Assembly (NCBI GenBank): GCA_025936825.1 | Contig: JAICSO010000002.1 | Span: forward strand, 496,001 to 560,000 | Origin: Terriglobales bacterium | GTDB taxonomy: Bacteria > Acidobacteriota > Terriglobia > Terriglobales > Acidobacteriaceae | Length of the DNA: 64,000 bases | Direction of reading: 5' to 3' | Shown: positions 49,745 to 58,628 of the stretch, piece after piece | Layout of the letters: every line of letters begins with the position of its first letter | How positions within the stretch are numbered: position 1 is the stretch's first letter | Made by a program: the position numbers and the translations under genes | The notes under the pieces: generated by a model | The model's input: the letters and a program-made list of their open reading frames with translations, nothing else | What the model was told of the DNA's origin: nothing | Databases searched by the model: none

Positions 49745-49858
49745 CACTCAGCATTCAGCACTGAGCATTCAGCATTCAGCCATTAGAGTCTGTGGGCAGT
49801 GCCAAGGCAGTCTGCACGGCACTGTCATGGCTGAGTGCTGAGTGCTGAATGCTAATGA
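49743..49858. repeat. Inverted words after mutS
   Basis: AGCACTCAGCATTCAGCACT on the left and GGCTGAGTGCTGAGTGCTGA on the right form an imperfect long hairpin with GTGCCAAGGCAGTCTGCACG between. Confidence 0.65.
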
Positions 49859-49894
49859 ACACGCAATGTCATGAGTGCCCCCAGGTATCTCACG

Positions 49895-49900
49895 TAAAAT
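49895..49900 (+). promoter_or_regulatory. -10 element of nagZ, leaderless start
   Basis: TAAAAT ends 8 bases before the ATG at 49909, and no ribosome site lies between. Confidence 0.45.
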
Positions 49901-49908
49901 AAGCCTTC

Positions 49909-51030
49909 ATGCCACGCGCAGCAACCAAAGCAGCCGAAAACCTCGGGCAACTTCTGGTCGTCGGATTCGACGGCACGGAAATGTCGCCGCGGCTTTTTGA
50001 CCTGCTTACGCGGGTACAGCCGGCGGGTGTGATTCTTTTCGCGCGAAATATCGAGAGCGCGCAGCAGACTCACAAACTATTGAAAGACTGCCGGGCGTGC
50101 GTACGCGAGCCGCTATTTACGTGTGTAGACCTCGAAGGCGGCAAGGTGGATCGATTCCGCAGGATCACCGGTTCGGCTCCGTCAGCAGCCGACGTATTCG
50201 CGAGCGGGCCAAAGTTCTTCCGCAAGCACGGTGAGATTATTGGCAAGACTTGCCACGCGCTGGGGTTCAATGTCGACTTCGCGCCGGTGCTTGACCTAGC
50301 ATTCGAGGCATCGCGCAGCGTGATGAGTTCGCGCTCCGTCTCCAAGGATCCGAAGCAAGTAATCCGATATGCACGGGAGTTTCTGGCGGGACTTGCCGCT
50401 GCTCGAGTGATTGGGTCGGGCAAGCACTTTCCCGGACTCGGCGAAGGCAATCTGGATTCACATCAGGACCTCCCGGTAGTCCAAAAAACTTTCAAGAGAC
50501 TGTGGGACGAGGACCTGGTTCCCTATCGGGTAATGAAACGCGAGCTTCCGATGGTGCTGATCAGCCATGCGAATTATCCGGAGGTGACAAAAGACAAAGC
50601 GCCGGCGTCTCTGTCGAAACGGTGGATTAGCGATGTGCTGCGCAAGCGAATTGGATACAAGGGAGTCATTGTCTCTGACGATCTGGAGATGGGCGGAGTG
50701 CTGAAAGCAGCTCCCATTGATGAAGCGGCGGTCGAGTTCGTGCGCGCGGGTGGAGATCTGTGCTTGATCTGCCATCAGCAGGAGTTTGTTGAGCAAGCGT
50801 TTGAGACCGTGCAGCGAACGTTCGAACGAGACGCAGCTTTCCGGCGGCGCATCGGGGAATCGGCCAAGAAGATTGCAGCTTTCAAACGGAAGCACGCAAA
50901 GCTTCTCAGGATGCCGGGTCCGCCATCGCAGGAGAAGATTGATCGGCTGTCGCGGCAACTGTGGGAATTCAGCGAGCGCGTTCGCCTGCAGCAGATGGCC
51001 GTCGCGGCGCGAGCCGGGGCCGGCGCATGA
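49909..51030 (+). CDS. nagZ: Beta-N-acetylhexosaminidase, GH3 family (NagZ-like)
   Basis: 373 residues, no signal peptide, so cytosolic as expected for peptidoglycan recycling. GH3 barrel: GVILFARNIESAQQT, FTCVDLEGGKVDRF, GFNVDFAPVLDLAFEASRSVMSSRSVSKDP, then GKHFPGLGEGNLDSHQDLP (about 171-189) containing the Asp-Ser-His general-acid dyad, and VIVSDDLEMGGVL (about 253-265) with the nucleophile Asp. Most NagZ read KHFPGHGDT at the first of these, so the GLGEGN segment is a variant. It removes GlcNAc from muropeptides. The anmK start overlaps its stop. Confidence 0.9.
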   Translation: MPRAATKAAENLGQLLVVGFDGTEMSPRLFDLLTRVQPAGVILFARNIESAQQTHKLLKDCRACVREPLFTCVDLEGGKVDRFRRITGSAPSAADVFASGPKFFRKHGEIIGKTCHALGFNVDFAPVLDLAFEASRSVMSSRSVSKDPKQVIRYAREFLAGLAAARVIGSGKHFPGLGEGNLDSHQDLPVVQKTFKRLWDEDLVPYRVMKRELPMVLISHANYPEVTKDKAPASLSKRWISDVLRKRIGYKGVIVSDDLEMGGVLKAAPIDEAAVEFVRAGGDLCLICHQQEFVEQAFETVQRTFERDAAFRRRIGESAKKIAAFKRKHAKLLRMPGPPSQEKIDRLSRQLWEFSERVRLQQMAVAARAGAGA

Positions 51031-52262
51031 TCGTGGCCGGAGTAATGAGCGGCACGTCGGCCGATGGCATCGACGTGGCGCTGGTCCAATTTCCCGCAAC
51101 TCCGAAACCAGCAAAGACCAGAGAATCCGTTAGAGGCGCAGCTCGATCTCGCAGGCCTGCGCAAGTGTCGACCCAAACATCACTGAAATTCTTAGGACAC
51201 GCGGAACTTCCCTACCCTGCGGACGTGCGGAGGTTGGTGCTGGCGTCAATGAATTCGCCGCGAGCGAGCGTTGCGGATTTGGCGCGGCTGAATTTTCTGC
51301 TTGGCGACTTGTATGCCGAGGCGGTACTGGCGGCGCAAAAGAAACTGCAGCTCAAAGCTGAACTGGTCGGCTGCCACGGGCAGACGCTGTATCACCAGGG
51401 GCGGCCCGCAACGTTCCTAGGGCGGCAACTTGCGGTGACGTGGCAGGTCGGCGATGGGTCGCGCATGGCAGTGAAGTTGGGTGTGCCGGTGGTATCCGAT
51501 TTTCGTCCCGCGGACATGGCGGCGGGCGGCAAAGGCGCGCCGCTGGTTCCCTACCTCGATTACCTGCTTTATCGCGACGCCAAAATCGGCAGGGTGATGC
51601 TGAATATAGGCGGCATTGCCAACGTGACGGCGCTGCCGCCAGGAGCAACGCTCGACCAAGTGATCGCGTTCGATACCGGGCCGGGCAATATGGTGATCGA
51701 TGCGCTTGCCGAGCAGCTTTTCGGAGAGCCATGCGACCGCGATGGAAAGATCGCCGCATCCGGGCGGGTGTTGGAAGATGTGGTGCGCCGGTTTCTCGGC
51801 GAAAGCTACTTCCGGCAAAAGCCACCGAAAACTGCCGGACGCGAGGAGTTTGGGCGCGAGTTCGCCCGGGAATTCCAGCATGCATGCACCCTGTGGGGAA
51901 AAGAACACGACACTCCGGTTGAGAAGAAAGACATGGTGGCTACCGCAACGGCGTTTACGGCGAGATCCATTCGCGATGCGCTGAGGCTATACGTTGTGAA
52001 GAAGGGCAGCAGATTTTCCGAGATGATCGCGTCCGGCGGTGGGACGAAGAATCCCATTCTGATGACTGTGCTGCGAACCCGAGTCGGGGATTTGGGGCTG
52101 ACGGTGCGATCGTCGGATGAATTCGGGATTCCGTCCGGCGCCAAAGAGGCGGTGGCGTTTGCGGCTCTGGCATATGAGACCTGGAACCGGAGGCCGTCGA
52201 ATGTGCCATCGGCGACGGGGGCGGCGAGGCCGGTGGTGCTGGGGAAAGTGTCGTTGCCATAG
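51027..52262 (+). CDS. anmK: Anhydro-N-acetylmuramic acid kinase
   Basis: 411 residues from the ATG at 51027, which overlaps the nagZ stop (ATGA). It phosphorylates 1,6-anhydroMurNAc released from recycled muropeptides, the step after NagZ. Motifs: GVMSGTSADGIDVALVQF (about 5-22), GCHGQTLYHQG, GDGSRMAVKLGVPVVSDFRPADMAAGGKGAPLVPYLDY, DTGPGNMVIDALAEQLF and IASGGGTKNPILMTVL. All are characteristic of the AnmK kinase fold, so the activity is confidently assigned. Operon with nagZ. Confidence 0.95.
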   Translation: MIVAGVMSGTSADGIDVALVQFPATPKPAKTRESVRGAARSRRPAQVSTQTSLKFLGHAELPYPADVRRLVLASMNSPRASVADLARLNFLLGDLYAEAVLAAQKKLQLKAELVGCHGQTLYHQGRPATFLGRQLAVTWQVGDGSRMAVKLGVPVVSDFRPADMAAGGKGAPLVPYLDYLLYRDAKIGRVMLNIGGIANVTALPPGATLDQVIAFDTGPGNMVIDALAEQLFGEPCDRDGKIAASGRVLEDVVRRFLGESYFRQKPPKTAGREEFGREFAREFQHACTLWGKEHDTPVEKKDMVATATAFTARSIRDALRLYVVKKGSRFSEMIASGGGTKNPILMTVLRTRVGDLGLTVRSSDEFGIPSGAKEAVAFAALAYETWNRRPSNVPSATGAARPVVLGKVSLP

Positions 52263-52368
52263 TTGCTAGTAGCTAGTTTGAAGATGGGTGGCTGAAGCAC
52301 TGGCTTCGGAGCAACACGTGCGTTCGATTCGCACTAACGACTAGAAACTACTTACCAGCAACTTTCTT

Positions 52369-52914
52369 ATGGTCTACATCGCGCTCCTTCGTGGCATCAA
52401 CATCGGTCCGCACAAGCGGATGAAGATGGAGAAGCTGCGCGCATGCTGCGAATCAATTGGATTCAAGAACGTCCAGACCTACATTCAGAGTGGAAATGTC
52501 GTTTGCCAGGCGGGAAAACTTTCGGGCGAGGCTGCCGCGAAGAAGATCGAGACGCAGATCGTCGAGGAATTCGGCTTCTCCGCCGACGTGATCGCCAGGA
52601 CCGGCGACGAGATGAAGCAGATCGTCACGGGCAATCCCCTGCTCAAAGAGCCGGGCGTGGATATTTCGAAGCTGCATGTTGTCTTCTTGTCGGAAGTCCC
52701 TTCCGCTGAGGCAATCAAGAAATTAGAAGCAATTGTGAAGGCCCCGGACAAGGTCCGACACAAGGGGAAGGAGATCTATTTCTATTTCCCCAACGGCGTC
52801 TCCGGCAGCAGCATTTGGAAGCACAATCTGGATCGCGTGATGGGGATTTCCGGAACCATGCGCAACTGGAAAACGGTGAACACGCTGAACGAGATGGCGG
52901 GGAAATGCGAATAG
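52369..52914 (+). CDS. DUF1697-family protein
   Basis: 181 residues. The DUF1697 pattern is plain: YIALLRGINIGPHKRMKMEKL (about 3-23), then SIGFKNVQTYIQSGNVVCQA, IVEEFGFSADVIARTGDEMKQIVTGNPL, VFLSEVPSAEAIKKLEAI and a C-terminal YFPNGVSGSSIWKHNLDRVMGISGTMRNWKTVNTL. The family has no established function. It has no signal peptide. The gene begins 106 bases after anmK, after a stretch with CTAGTAGCTAG words. Confidence 0.9.
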   Translation: MVYIALLRGINIGPHKRMKMEKLRACCESIGFKNVQTYIQSGNVVCQAGKLSGEAAAKKIETQIVEEFGFSADVIARTGDEMKQIVTGNPLLKEPGVDISKLHVVFLSEVPSAEAIKKLEAIVKAPDKVRHKGKEIYFYFPNGVSGSSIWKHNLDRVMGISGTMRNWKTVNTLNEMAGKCE

Positions 52915-52985
52915 GGCCCTCAGCCCCTTCGCCTGGCGGCTCAGGGCAGGCTAAGAACAGCCATCAGCCGTCAGCTTGGTCCCAG

Positions 52986-54515
52986 ATGGTGTGCACAGTC
53001 CGGATGATGTCCTGGATTCTTCTCTCCTTTGGATCGATGCTCATACTTCCCTCCTGCGCGAAAAAGCCCGACGCGAAAACATTGGTGATGATTATTGAGT
53101 CGAGTCCCACGAATCTCGATCCGCGGGTGGGTCTGGATGCGCAGTCGGAGGATATCGACGGCCTTCTCTTCGACAACCTGCTCGCGCGCGACGAGCACTT
53201 CAACGTCAAGCCATCGCTGGCGGAGCGATGGGAGATCCTCAATCCGAAGACTTATGTTTTTCATCTCCGTCCAGGCGTGCAGTTCTGCAACGGTGCGCTG
53301 TTAACGTCCCGCGATGTGAAGTGGAGTTTTGACTCGGTGCTGGGCGGCCAGGTGCATACGACGAAGTCAAGCTCGTACAAGCTAGTGGACCATATCGAAG
53401 CGCCGAATGATCGCACGCTCATCTTTCATTTGAAGGAACCGTGGGCCGGCTTGCTGTGGAACCTTGCCGGGGGCGAGGGCATGGGCATTGTGCCCTACGG
53501 CAGCTTGAGCGAGATGACGAGAGAACCCATCGGATCGGGGCCGTTCTGTTTCGTTGCTGCGGAACAAGACCGGTATGTGGAGATCAAGAAGAATGAGAAC
53601 TATTGGGGTGAGAAGGCCAGGTTGGAGCGGGTCCACTTCATGGTGGTCCCCGATGCGACCACGCGTGCGCTGGAATTGCGCAAAGGCAGCGCCGATCTGG
53701 CGCTGGAACTCGCGCCCGACACGGTCGTTACACTCAAGCGCGAGCCACGCCTTCAGGTTTTGACTGGGCCCGGAACGCGGGTTCAGTACATGGCATTCAA
53801 TCTGCGCGATCCGATTTTGAAGGATGTTCGGGTGCGGCGAGCGCTTGCGTACACACTCGACACCGGTCCGATTATTCATTTCATCTGGCGGGATTTTGCA
53901 AGGCCTGCCGACAGCGTGCTTCCCCCCGAGAGCTGGGCGTACAACGGCGATGTGCAGAACTATGCCCATGATCCAGCGAAGGCGCGGGAGTTGCTGGACG
54001 AAGCCGGATACAACGAAATCAACGGAATCCGGTTTCATCTGCAGATGAAGACGTCTACAGAGGAGACTTCGCGCGCAATTGCCGCGGTGTTTCAGCAGCA
54101 GTTACGGGAAGTTGGGATTGCGCTCGACATCCGCAGCTATGAGGCGGCGACATTCTTGTCGGACGTGACCCATGGAGAATTTCAGGTGTATTCGCTACGG
54201 TGGGTGGGGGGCAATCAGGATCCGGAAATTTTTGAATATGCATTCGATTCGGCGCAGATCATCCCCAAGGGCGCGAACCGGCAGTACTACAGCAATCCAC
54301 GAGTGGATGCGCTAATCGCGCAGGCGCGGGCGGAGTTGGATCAGAACGCACGGAAGCGGGACTACGCGGAACTGCAGAAGATTCTGACAGAAGACCTGCC
54401 GTACGTGAATCTGTGGTATTTGAACAACGTGATGGTGGCGTCAAAGCGGGTGCACGGGTTGGAGCTGAATCCATCCGGGAATTTTGATTTTCTGAAGACG
54501 GCAGAACTGCAGTAA
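52986..54515 (+). CDS. Peptide/solute-binding lipoprotein (SBP family 5)
   Basis: 509 residues from the ATG at 52986 (Met7 would also do). The signal ends ILPSC, so the mature protein is lipid-anchored at that cysteine. SBP_bac_5 (DppA/OppA) signatures: MIIESSPTNLDPRVGLDAQSEDIDGLLFDNLLARD, YVFHLRPGVQFCNGALLTSRDVKWSFD (about 91-117), AGLLWNLAGGEGMGIVPYG, EPIGSGPF, KDVRVRRALAYTLD and DPAKARELLDEAGYNE. It captures oligopeptides for an ABC importer. The permease and ATPase genes are not adjacent in this window. Confidence 0.93.
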   Translation: MVCTVRMMSWILLSFGSMLILPSCAKKPDAKTLVMIIESSPTNLDPRVGLDAQSEDIDGLLFDNLLARDEHFNVKPSLAERWEILNPKTYVFHLRPGVQFCNGALLTSRDVKWSFDSVLGGQVHTTKSSSYKLVDHIEAPNDRTLIFHLKEPWAGLLWNLAGGEGMGIVPYGSLSEMTREPIGSGPFCFVAAEQDRYVEIKKNENYWGEKARLERVHFMVVPDATTRALELRKGSADLALELAPDTVVTLKREPRLQVLTGPGTRVQYMAFNLRDPILKDVRVRRALAYTLDTGPIIHFIWRDFARPADSVLPPESWAYNGDVQNYAHDPAKARELLDEAGYNEINGIRFHLQMKTSTEETSRAIAAVFQQQLREVGIALDIRSYEAATFLSDVTHGEFQVYSLRWVGGNQDPEIFEYAFDSAQIIPKGANRQYYSNPRVDALIAQARAELDQNARKRDYAELQKILTEDLPYVNLWYLNNVMVASKRVHGLELNPSGNFDFLKTAELQ

Positions 54516-54567
54516 AAACTCATACCACTAAGGACACAAAGGCACACGAAGGAAACCGGCTGAAGGT

Positions 54568-55449
54568 TCACCACGCGTATGCAGTGCGTTCGACTTTGTA
54601 GCCTTGCTGCTGGAGCAGGTTGGCAATTCCCTTCTCGCCGATGACGTGCGCTGCGCCAACCACCACGAAAGAAGTGCCTTTCGTTTTCAGAAACTCAGTC
54701 ACCTTCGCGGTCATGCGGACATTGCGTTCATTGATCAAGTGCTCGGTCAATTGGGACGACGGTGGCAAATCCTTGAGCAGCGCATCAACATCGCCCGACA
54801 GGTAAGCCTTCTCAAGTTCCTGCATCTTGCCGGCACCTTCGAGTGAGTAGGCCAAAAACTTATCCTGCTCTTCTTCGGATTGGCCAGACAGGAGTTGAAA
54901 CTGCGCATCCGCGCTCTCCAGTTCTGTCACCCGCTGCTTCGTCTTCACTTCGTTCAAGAAGTGCATATCGATGCCGTTCTTCGGGTCTACGCCGGCCTTC
55001 ACAATCGGCCACACGGAAACCAGCATGCCCGCCATCCACGGACGAAGCGGCTCGAGCGTGGCGCATGGAAACCCATATTGTGAACAGAACCCAGCGAGAG
55101 CATCGGCGGTCGGCTTAGAAAGGTGGTGCGACAACGAATCGCCGTCGGTGTACATCCCGTACTTTTGCACCATCTCCATCATGTGTTGCTGGTCCACGTT
55201 CCTGACGTCGGCTTCGACGGCCAGCACCGAGGACTCGGCGAACGCCTTCTCGACCTCTGACGGGAGGGGATAAACGTCGTTCGATGTGAGGATGTGCATG
55301 GAACCCACCAGGTAGGCCGTGGCCGTTGGCGACGTGACTTTCCATAGCAAGAATTGGCGTTGCGGTTTGGCGGCCGTTGTTTGCTGGCCGAACAGGCTGA
55401 GCGCCAACGAGCAGATGATCGGAACAAAAAGGAATGTGCGCTTTCTCAC
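54568..55449 (-). CDS. TraB/GumN-family exported protein
   Basis: 293 residues from the GTG at 55449, where GGAGG lies just upstream and a signal peptide (about 1-25, SLALSLFGQQ) follows. The TraB/GumN core shows FLLWKVTSPTATAYLVGSMHILTSNDVYPLPSEVEKAF (GSMH about 50), VLAVEADV, LRPWMAGMLVS, GIDMHFL and a C-terminal FVVVGAAHVIGEKGIANLLQQQGYKVERT. Conserved GxxH and EADV residues resemble the metalloprotease-like active site proposed for this family. No neighbour hints at the substrate. Confidence 0.88.
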   Translation of the reverse strand: MRKRTFLFVPIICSLALSLFGQQTTAAKPQRQFLLWKVTSPTATAYLVGSMHILTSNDVYPLPSEVEKAFAESSVLAVEADVRNVDQQHMMEMVQKYGMYTDGDSLSHHLSKPTADALAGFCSQYGFPCATLEPLRPWMAGMLVSVWPIVKAGVDPKNGIDMHFLNEVKTKQRVTELESADAQFQLLSGQSEEEQDKFLAYSLEGAGKMQELEKAYLSGDVDALLKDLPPSSQLTEHLINERNVRMTAKVTEFLKTKGTSFVVVGAAHVIGEKGIANLLQQQGYKVERTAYAW

Positions 55450-55834
55450 GGCGTGCCTCCACAGAGGTGTGAACTGCACTATAGCGCAGTTCGACGCCGG
55501 TGAAGAGATCAGAGGGAGTACCTGCTGCCAGCCAGTAACGATGTGAAGTGGACCTCCTCGGGAATTGATCTTCAGGGACGCCAACTTACTAAAAACCAAA
55601 ACCCTCACCACAGAGGACACAGAGTCTCACGGAGGAAAAACACAGAGGAAAACAAACTCTGCTGGAATGTTCTTCGTGCCTGCATTCCCTCTGTCGCGCT
55701 CCTCTGTGTATCGGAGCGTGCACTAAGCGACTGAGCGTAGCGAAGGAGTCGAAAGCGCGTCCGCTGTGGTGGATTTTGTTTTGCCGGAACGGGTAGCAAA
55801 GTAAACCTCGGCAGTTTGGTACCATCAAACCTGC
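55450..55834. repeat. Intergenic region with CCACAGAGGACAC repeat
   Basis: A single copy, ACCACAGAGGACACAGAGTC plus TCACGGAGGAAAAACACAGA, lies at about 55605-55650, and TAAGCGACTGAGCGTAGCGA at about 55726 is shared with 18251. No gene. Confidence 0.6.
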
Positions 55835-56623
55835 GTGAAAATTCTTTTTATTGGCGACATTTTTGGACGGCCCGGGCGGACGATTGTCCGCGACAAGCTG
55901 AAGGAGTTGGTGCGCGAGCACTCCATTGACCTCGTGCTGGCGAATGGCGAAAACGCAGCGGCGGGATTCGGCATCACACCAGCTCTGGCCGAGGACCTTT
56001 TCGAGCTCGGCATCGACGTGATGACCACCGGCAATCACATCTGGGACAAGCGCGAGATTATTGACTTCTTCAATTCGGCGGATGGCCCGCACAGCCCCGG
56101 CAGACGGCTTCTACGCCCGGCAAACTATGCGCCGGAGCTGCCGGGGCATGGGATTTATGAGGGCCGGAAGAATGATGTGCCGTATGCAGTGATTAACCTG
56201 CAGGGACGCGTGTTCATGGCGTCGAACGACGACCCGTTTCGCAAGACGGATGAGCTGCTGAAGCAGACTAAAGCAAAGATCGTGTTCGTGGATCTCCACG
56301 CGGAAGCCACTTCCGAAAAAATTGCTTTGGGGTGGTATCTCGACGGAAGAGTAACGGCGGTGGTGGGAACCCATACGCATGTGCCCACCGCGGATGAACG
56401 CGTGTTGCCGGGCGGAACCGCTTACATCACAGACGTAGGAATGACGGGTCCTTTCGACGGCGTGATCGGCGTAAATAAAGAGCAGATCATCACGCGATTT
56501 CTGAATAACATGCCGACGCGGTTTGAAGCGGCAACTGGCGATGCGCGACTCTGCGCGGTGATCGTGGACGCGGATGATGCGAGCGGCAAAGCGCGTTCGA
56601 TCAAGAGACTGATGGTGAGTTGA
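55835..56623 (+). CDS. YmdB-type metallophosphoesterase
   Basis: 262 residues from a GTG. This is the TIGR00282/YmdB family of calcineurin-like phosphodiesterases: MKILFIGDIFGRPGR at the start (metal-binding Asp), ANGENAAAGFGITP (about 36-49), MTTGNHIWDKREI (about 63-75; metal-binding Asn and His), VDLHAEATSEKIALGWYLDGRVTAVVGTHTHVPTADERVLPGGTAYITDVGMTGP. B. subtilis YmdB hydrolyses 2',3'-cAMP and cyclic nucleotides and affects biofilm and RNA turnover. Full length. The start codon has a TACCAT hexamer close upstream and no ribosome site. Confidence 0.92.
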   Translation: MKILFIGDIFGRPGRTIVRDKLKELVREHSIDLVLANGENAAAGFGITPALAEDLFELGIDVMTTGNHIWDKREIIDFFNSADGPHSPGRRLLRPANYAPELPGHGIYEGRKNDVPYAVINLQGRVFMASNDDPFRKTDELLKQTKAKIVFVDLHAEATSEKIALGWYLDGRVTAVVGTHTHVPTADERVLPGGTAYITDVGMTGPFDGVIGVNKEQIITRFLNNMPTRFEAATGDARLCAVIVDADDASGKARSIKRLMVS

Positions 56624-56633
56624 GCGTCCCCAA

Positions 56634-56752
56634 TTTCAGATTTGAGATTCAGATTTGAGATTTCAGATTTGAGATTTTAGATTGAAGGTTGCGATTGGCG
56701 GCGCGCCAATTTCTTCAATCTAAAGTCTACAATCGCAAATCTACAATCCCGA
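56634..56752. repeat. AT-rich inverted repeat
   Basis: GATTTGAGATTTCAGATTTG and relatives on the left, then TTCTTCAATCTAAAGTCTAC and CTACAATC on the right, around GATTGGCGGCGCGCCAAT, itself a palindrome. Same type as 26020-26112. Confidence 0.7.
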
Positions 56753-56795
56753 ACCTGGCCTTGCGCTGTGCACGCATTTGAGCGTTCCATTGGTT

Positions 56796-57470
56796 ATGTC
56801 CATTTCCTTTCCCTTAGCTGACGCGTACGTTTTCGATATCGATGGAACGCTGCTGGTCGCGCGCGATCTCGTGCACTACAACGCAATGCATCAGGCGATG
56901 CTCGAGGCCTACGGTATCAATACAACGATCGATGGTATTCCTTATCACGGGATGACCGATCTTTCCATCCTGCGAGCGACGCTGGCGCGGGAAGGGATTG
57001 AAGATGGAGTATTCGAAGCGTCTTTGCCCAAGGCGCTTGAGGTGGTGTGTCGCGAGGTGGACGCGAACCGAGCGAAGATTCGGCCACAGGTTTGTCCGGG
57101 AATTCCGGCCCTGCTTGACAAATTGAGTGGGCAAGGACGCCTGATGGGAGTTGCTTCGGGAAATCTTGAAACCGTGGGTCGGCACAAGATTGAAACGGCA
57201 GGGTTGCGGAAGTACTTCGCCTTCGGCTATTACAGCGACCGATGTGAGACACGATCTGGAATATTCCAGAATGCAGTGAATCACGTGAAGGGGGAGTTGG
57301 GAGCGAGCGCTACAACTTGTTTCGTCGGCGATACACCCGCGGATGTACGCGCTGCGCGAGAGATCGGGGCGCAAATCGTGGCGGTTGCGAGTGGAACATT
57401 TGGGATTGAGGAATTGAGGGCGTGCGGTCCGGATTTATGTCTTCAGCATTGTGAAGAACTGCTGAGGTGA
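56796..57470 (+). CDS. HAD-superfamily phosphatase (phosphoglycolate phosphatase-like)
   Basis: 224 residues from the ATG at 56796. HAD motifs: I, DAYVFDIDGTLL (about 8-19, catalytic Asp in DIDGT); the cap helix; II, GVASGNLETVGRHKIETAGL (Ser); III, CETRSGIFQNAV (the basic residue is less clear); IV, CFVGDTPADVRAAREIGAQIVAVASG with Asp-x-x-x-Asp. The C1 cap and length resemble Gph or beta-phosphoglucomutase proteins, so a small phosphorylated metabolite is the likely substrate. Confidence 0.9.
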   Translation: MSISFPLADAYVFDIDGTLLVARDLVHYNAMHQAMLEAYGINTTIDGIPYHGMTDLSILRATLAREGIEDGVFEASLPKALEVVCREVDANRAKIRPQVCPGIPALLDKLSGQGRLMGVASGNLETVGRHKIETAGLRKYFAFGYYSDRCETRSGIFQNAVNHVKGELGASATTCFVGDTPADVRAAREIGAQIVAVASGTFGIEELRACGPDLCLQHCEELLR

Positions 57471-57492
57471 GGCAGTGGCTACTGACCAGTGC

Positions 57493-58410
57493 CTAGTGAC
57501 TAGTGGCTAGCGACAGCCGAGAAGTCGATGTTCGGTACTGACCACCGGCCACTGACCAAAGGCCACATTTGCGAAGCGCAGCCCGCATCTGTTTAGCGTT
57601 GTGATGCGGCAGGTTCTGCAGGGCGGCTTCGGCCAACGCGGTGTAAACACTTCTAAGCCCGGAAGAATGCGCGAGTGCTTTCAGGTGCATGCGCAGAGTA
57701 TCTACATCTCCGCGGACAAAGGGGCCGGTGAAGGCGGCGGCCGCGCCGATCTTCTGGTAATTGGAGATCGTCTGACGGAGGATGGGCAACATGCGACGGC
57801 GCGCTTCTCCTGGTGATATAGCCGCGAGTTTTGCCGCTTGCTCAGATGCAGCAAGCAATGAAATCAATAGCGGACAAATCATGGTTGCGAATAGATAGTA
57901 AGCGGGCTTGTCTTGCTTGCGGATGGCGACTGGTCTGGCGCCGAGTCGGCGCACTACTTGCGTGGCGGTGCGAACCGCATCTGAATCACCTTCGATGGCG
58001 AATGGCACATCTGAAAGATTAGGGACTGAGCCGCGGATGAAAGTCATCAAAGGATGAACCGAGGCGACGCTTGCGCCGGCTTTGCGAAGCGGGACGAGAA
58101 CATCACTGGTAAGGACGCCGCTGGAGTGAAGGCCGATCTTGCCTTTCCACTTGTGACGCGACAGGGCAATCGACACCGATTCGATTTGCGAGTCGGGGAC
58201 GCAGAACCAGGTGATGTCGGCGTCGAGTATGGCCGTCTGCGGAGTTGTTGCTTGGGCACGAACTGTGCGCGCCAATGCGCGGGCGAGAGAGAGAGATTGA
58301 CGTTCGCGGCAGATGATCTCGGACACGTTGTACCCGGTGGAGTAGAGGTGCTTAGCTAGTGCGCTGCCCAGCCTTCCCGGGCCGACAATGGCGATGGAGG
58401 GTTGTTTCAC
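57493..58410 (-). CDS. Rossmann-fold/DUF2520 dehydrogenase-like protein
   Basis: 305 residues from the GTG at 58410. N-terminal Rossmann domain with the dinucleotide motif SIAIVGPGRLGSALAKHLYSTGY (about 4-26), then VPDSQIESVSIAL, GKIGLHSSGVLTSDVLVPLRKAGASVASVHPLMTF (about 94-127) and, after a DUF2520 helical domain, KPAYYLFATMICPLLISLLAASEQAAK. The family contains pantoate-reductase-like and F420-dependent NADP reductase-like proteins with unproven substrate. The last 20 or so residues (YRTSTSRLSL) read into a CAGTGCCTAGTGACTAGTGG repeat. Confidence 0.87.
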   Translation of the reverse strand: MKQPSIAIVGPGRLGSALAKHLYSTGYNVSEIICRERQSLSLARALARTVRAQATTPQTAILDADITWFCVPDSQIESVSIALSRHKWKGKIGLHSSGVLTSDVLVPLRKAGASVASVHPLMTFIRGSVPNLSDVPFAIEGDSDAVRTATQVVRRLGARPVAIRKQDKPAYYLFATMICPLLISLLAASEQAAKLAAISPGEARRRMLPILRQTISNYQKIGAAAAFTGPFVRGDVDTLRMHLKALAHSSGLRSVYTALAEAALQNLPHHNAKQMRAALRKCGLWSVAGGQYRTSTSRLSLATSH

Positions 58411-58616
58411 GGGCCGAGGATAACAGAAGGCATAAGCCACCCACACAGCAACACGGAACACCACGAAGGACACGAAGTTGCACGAAGGAAATCAAAACTC
58501 TTTAACCGCCGAGTGCGCCGGGGTCGCAGAGAATTACTGACGTTCTCTGCGGGCTCTGCATTGGAATGTTTCCCCAATTCAACACGAGGGCCGGAACCGT
58601 TGGCGGTCTTCTCGCT

Positions 58617-58622
58617 TATATT
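58617..58622 (+). promoter_or_regulatory. -10 element of the NUDIX gene, leaderless start
   Basis: TATATT ends 6 bases before the ATG at 58629; no ribosome site is visible. Confidence 0.45.
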
Positions 58623-58628
58623 GTTGGC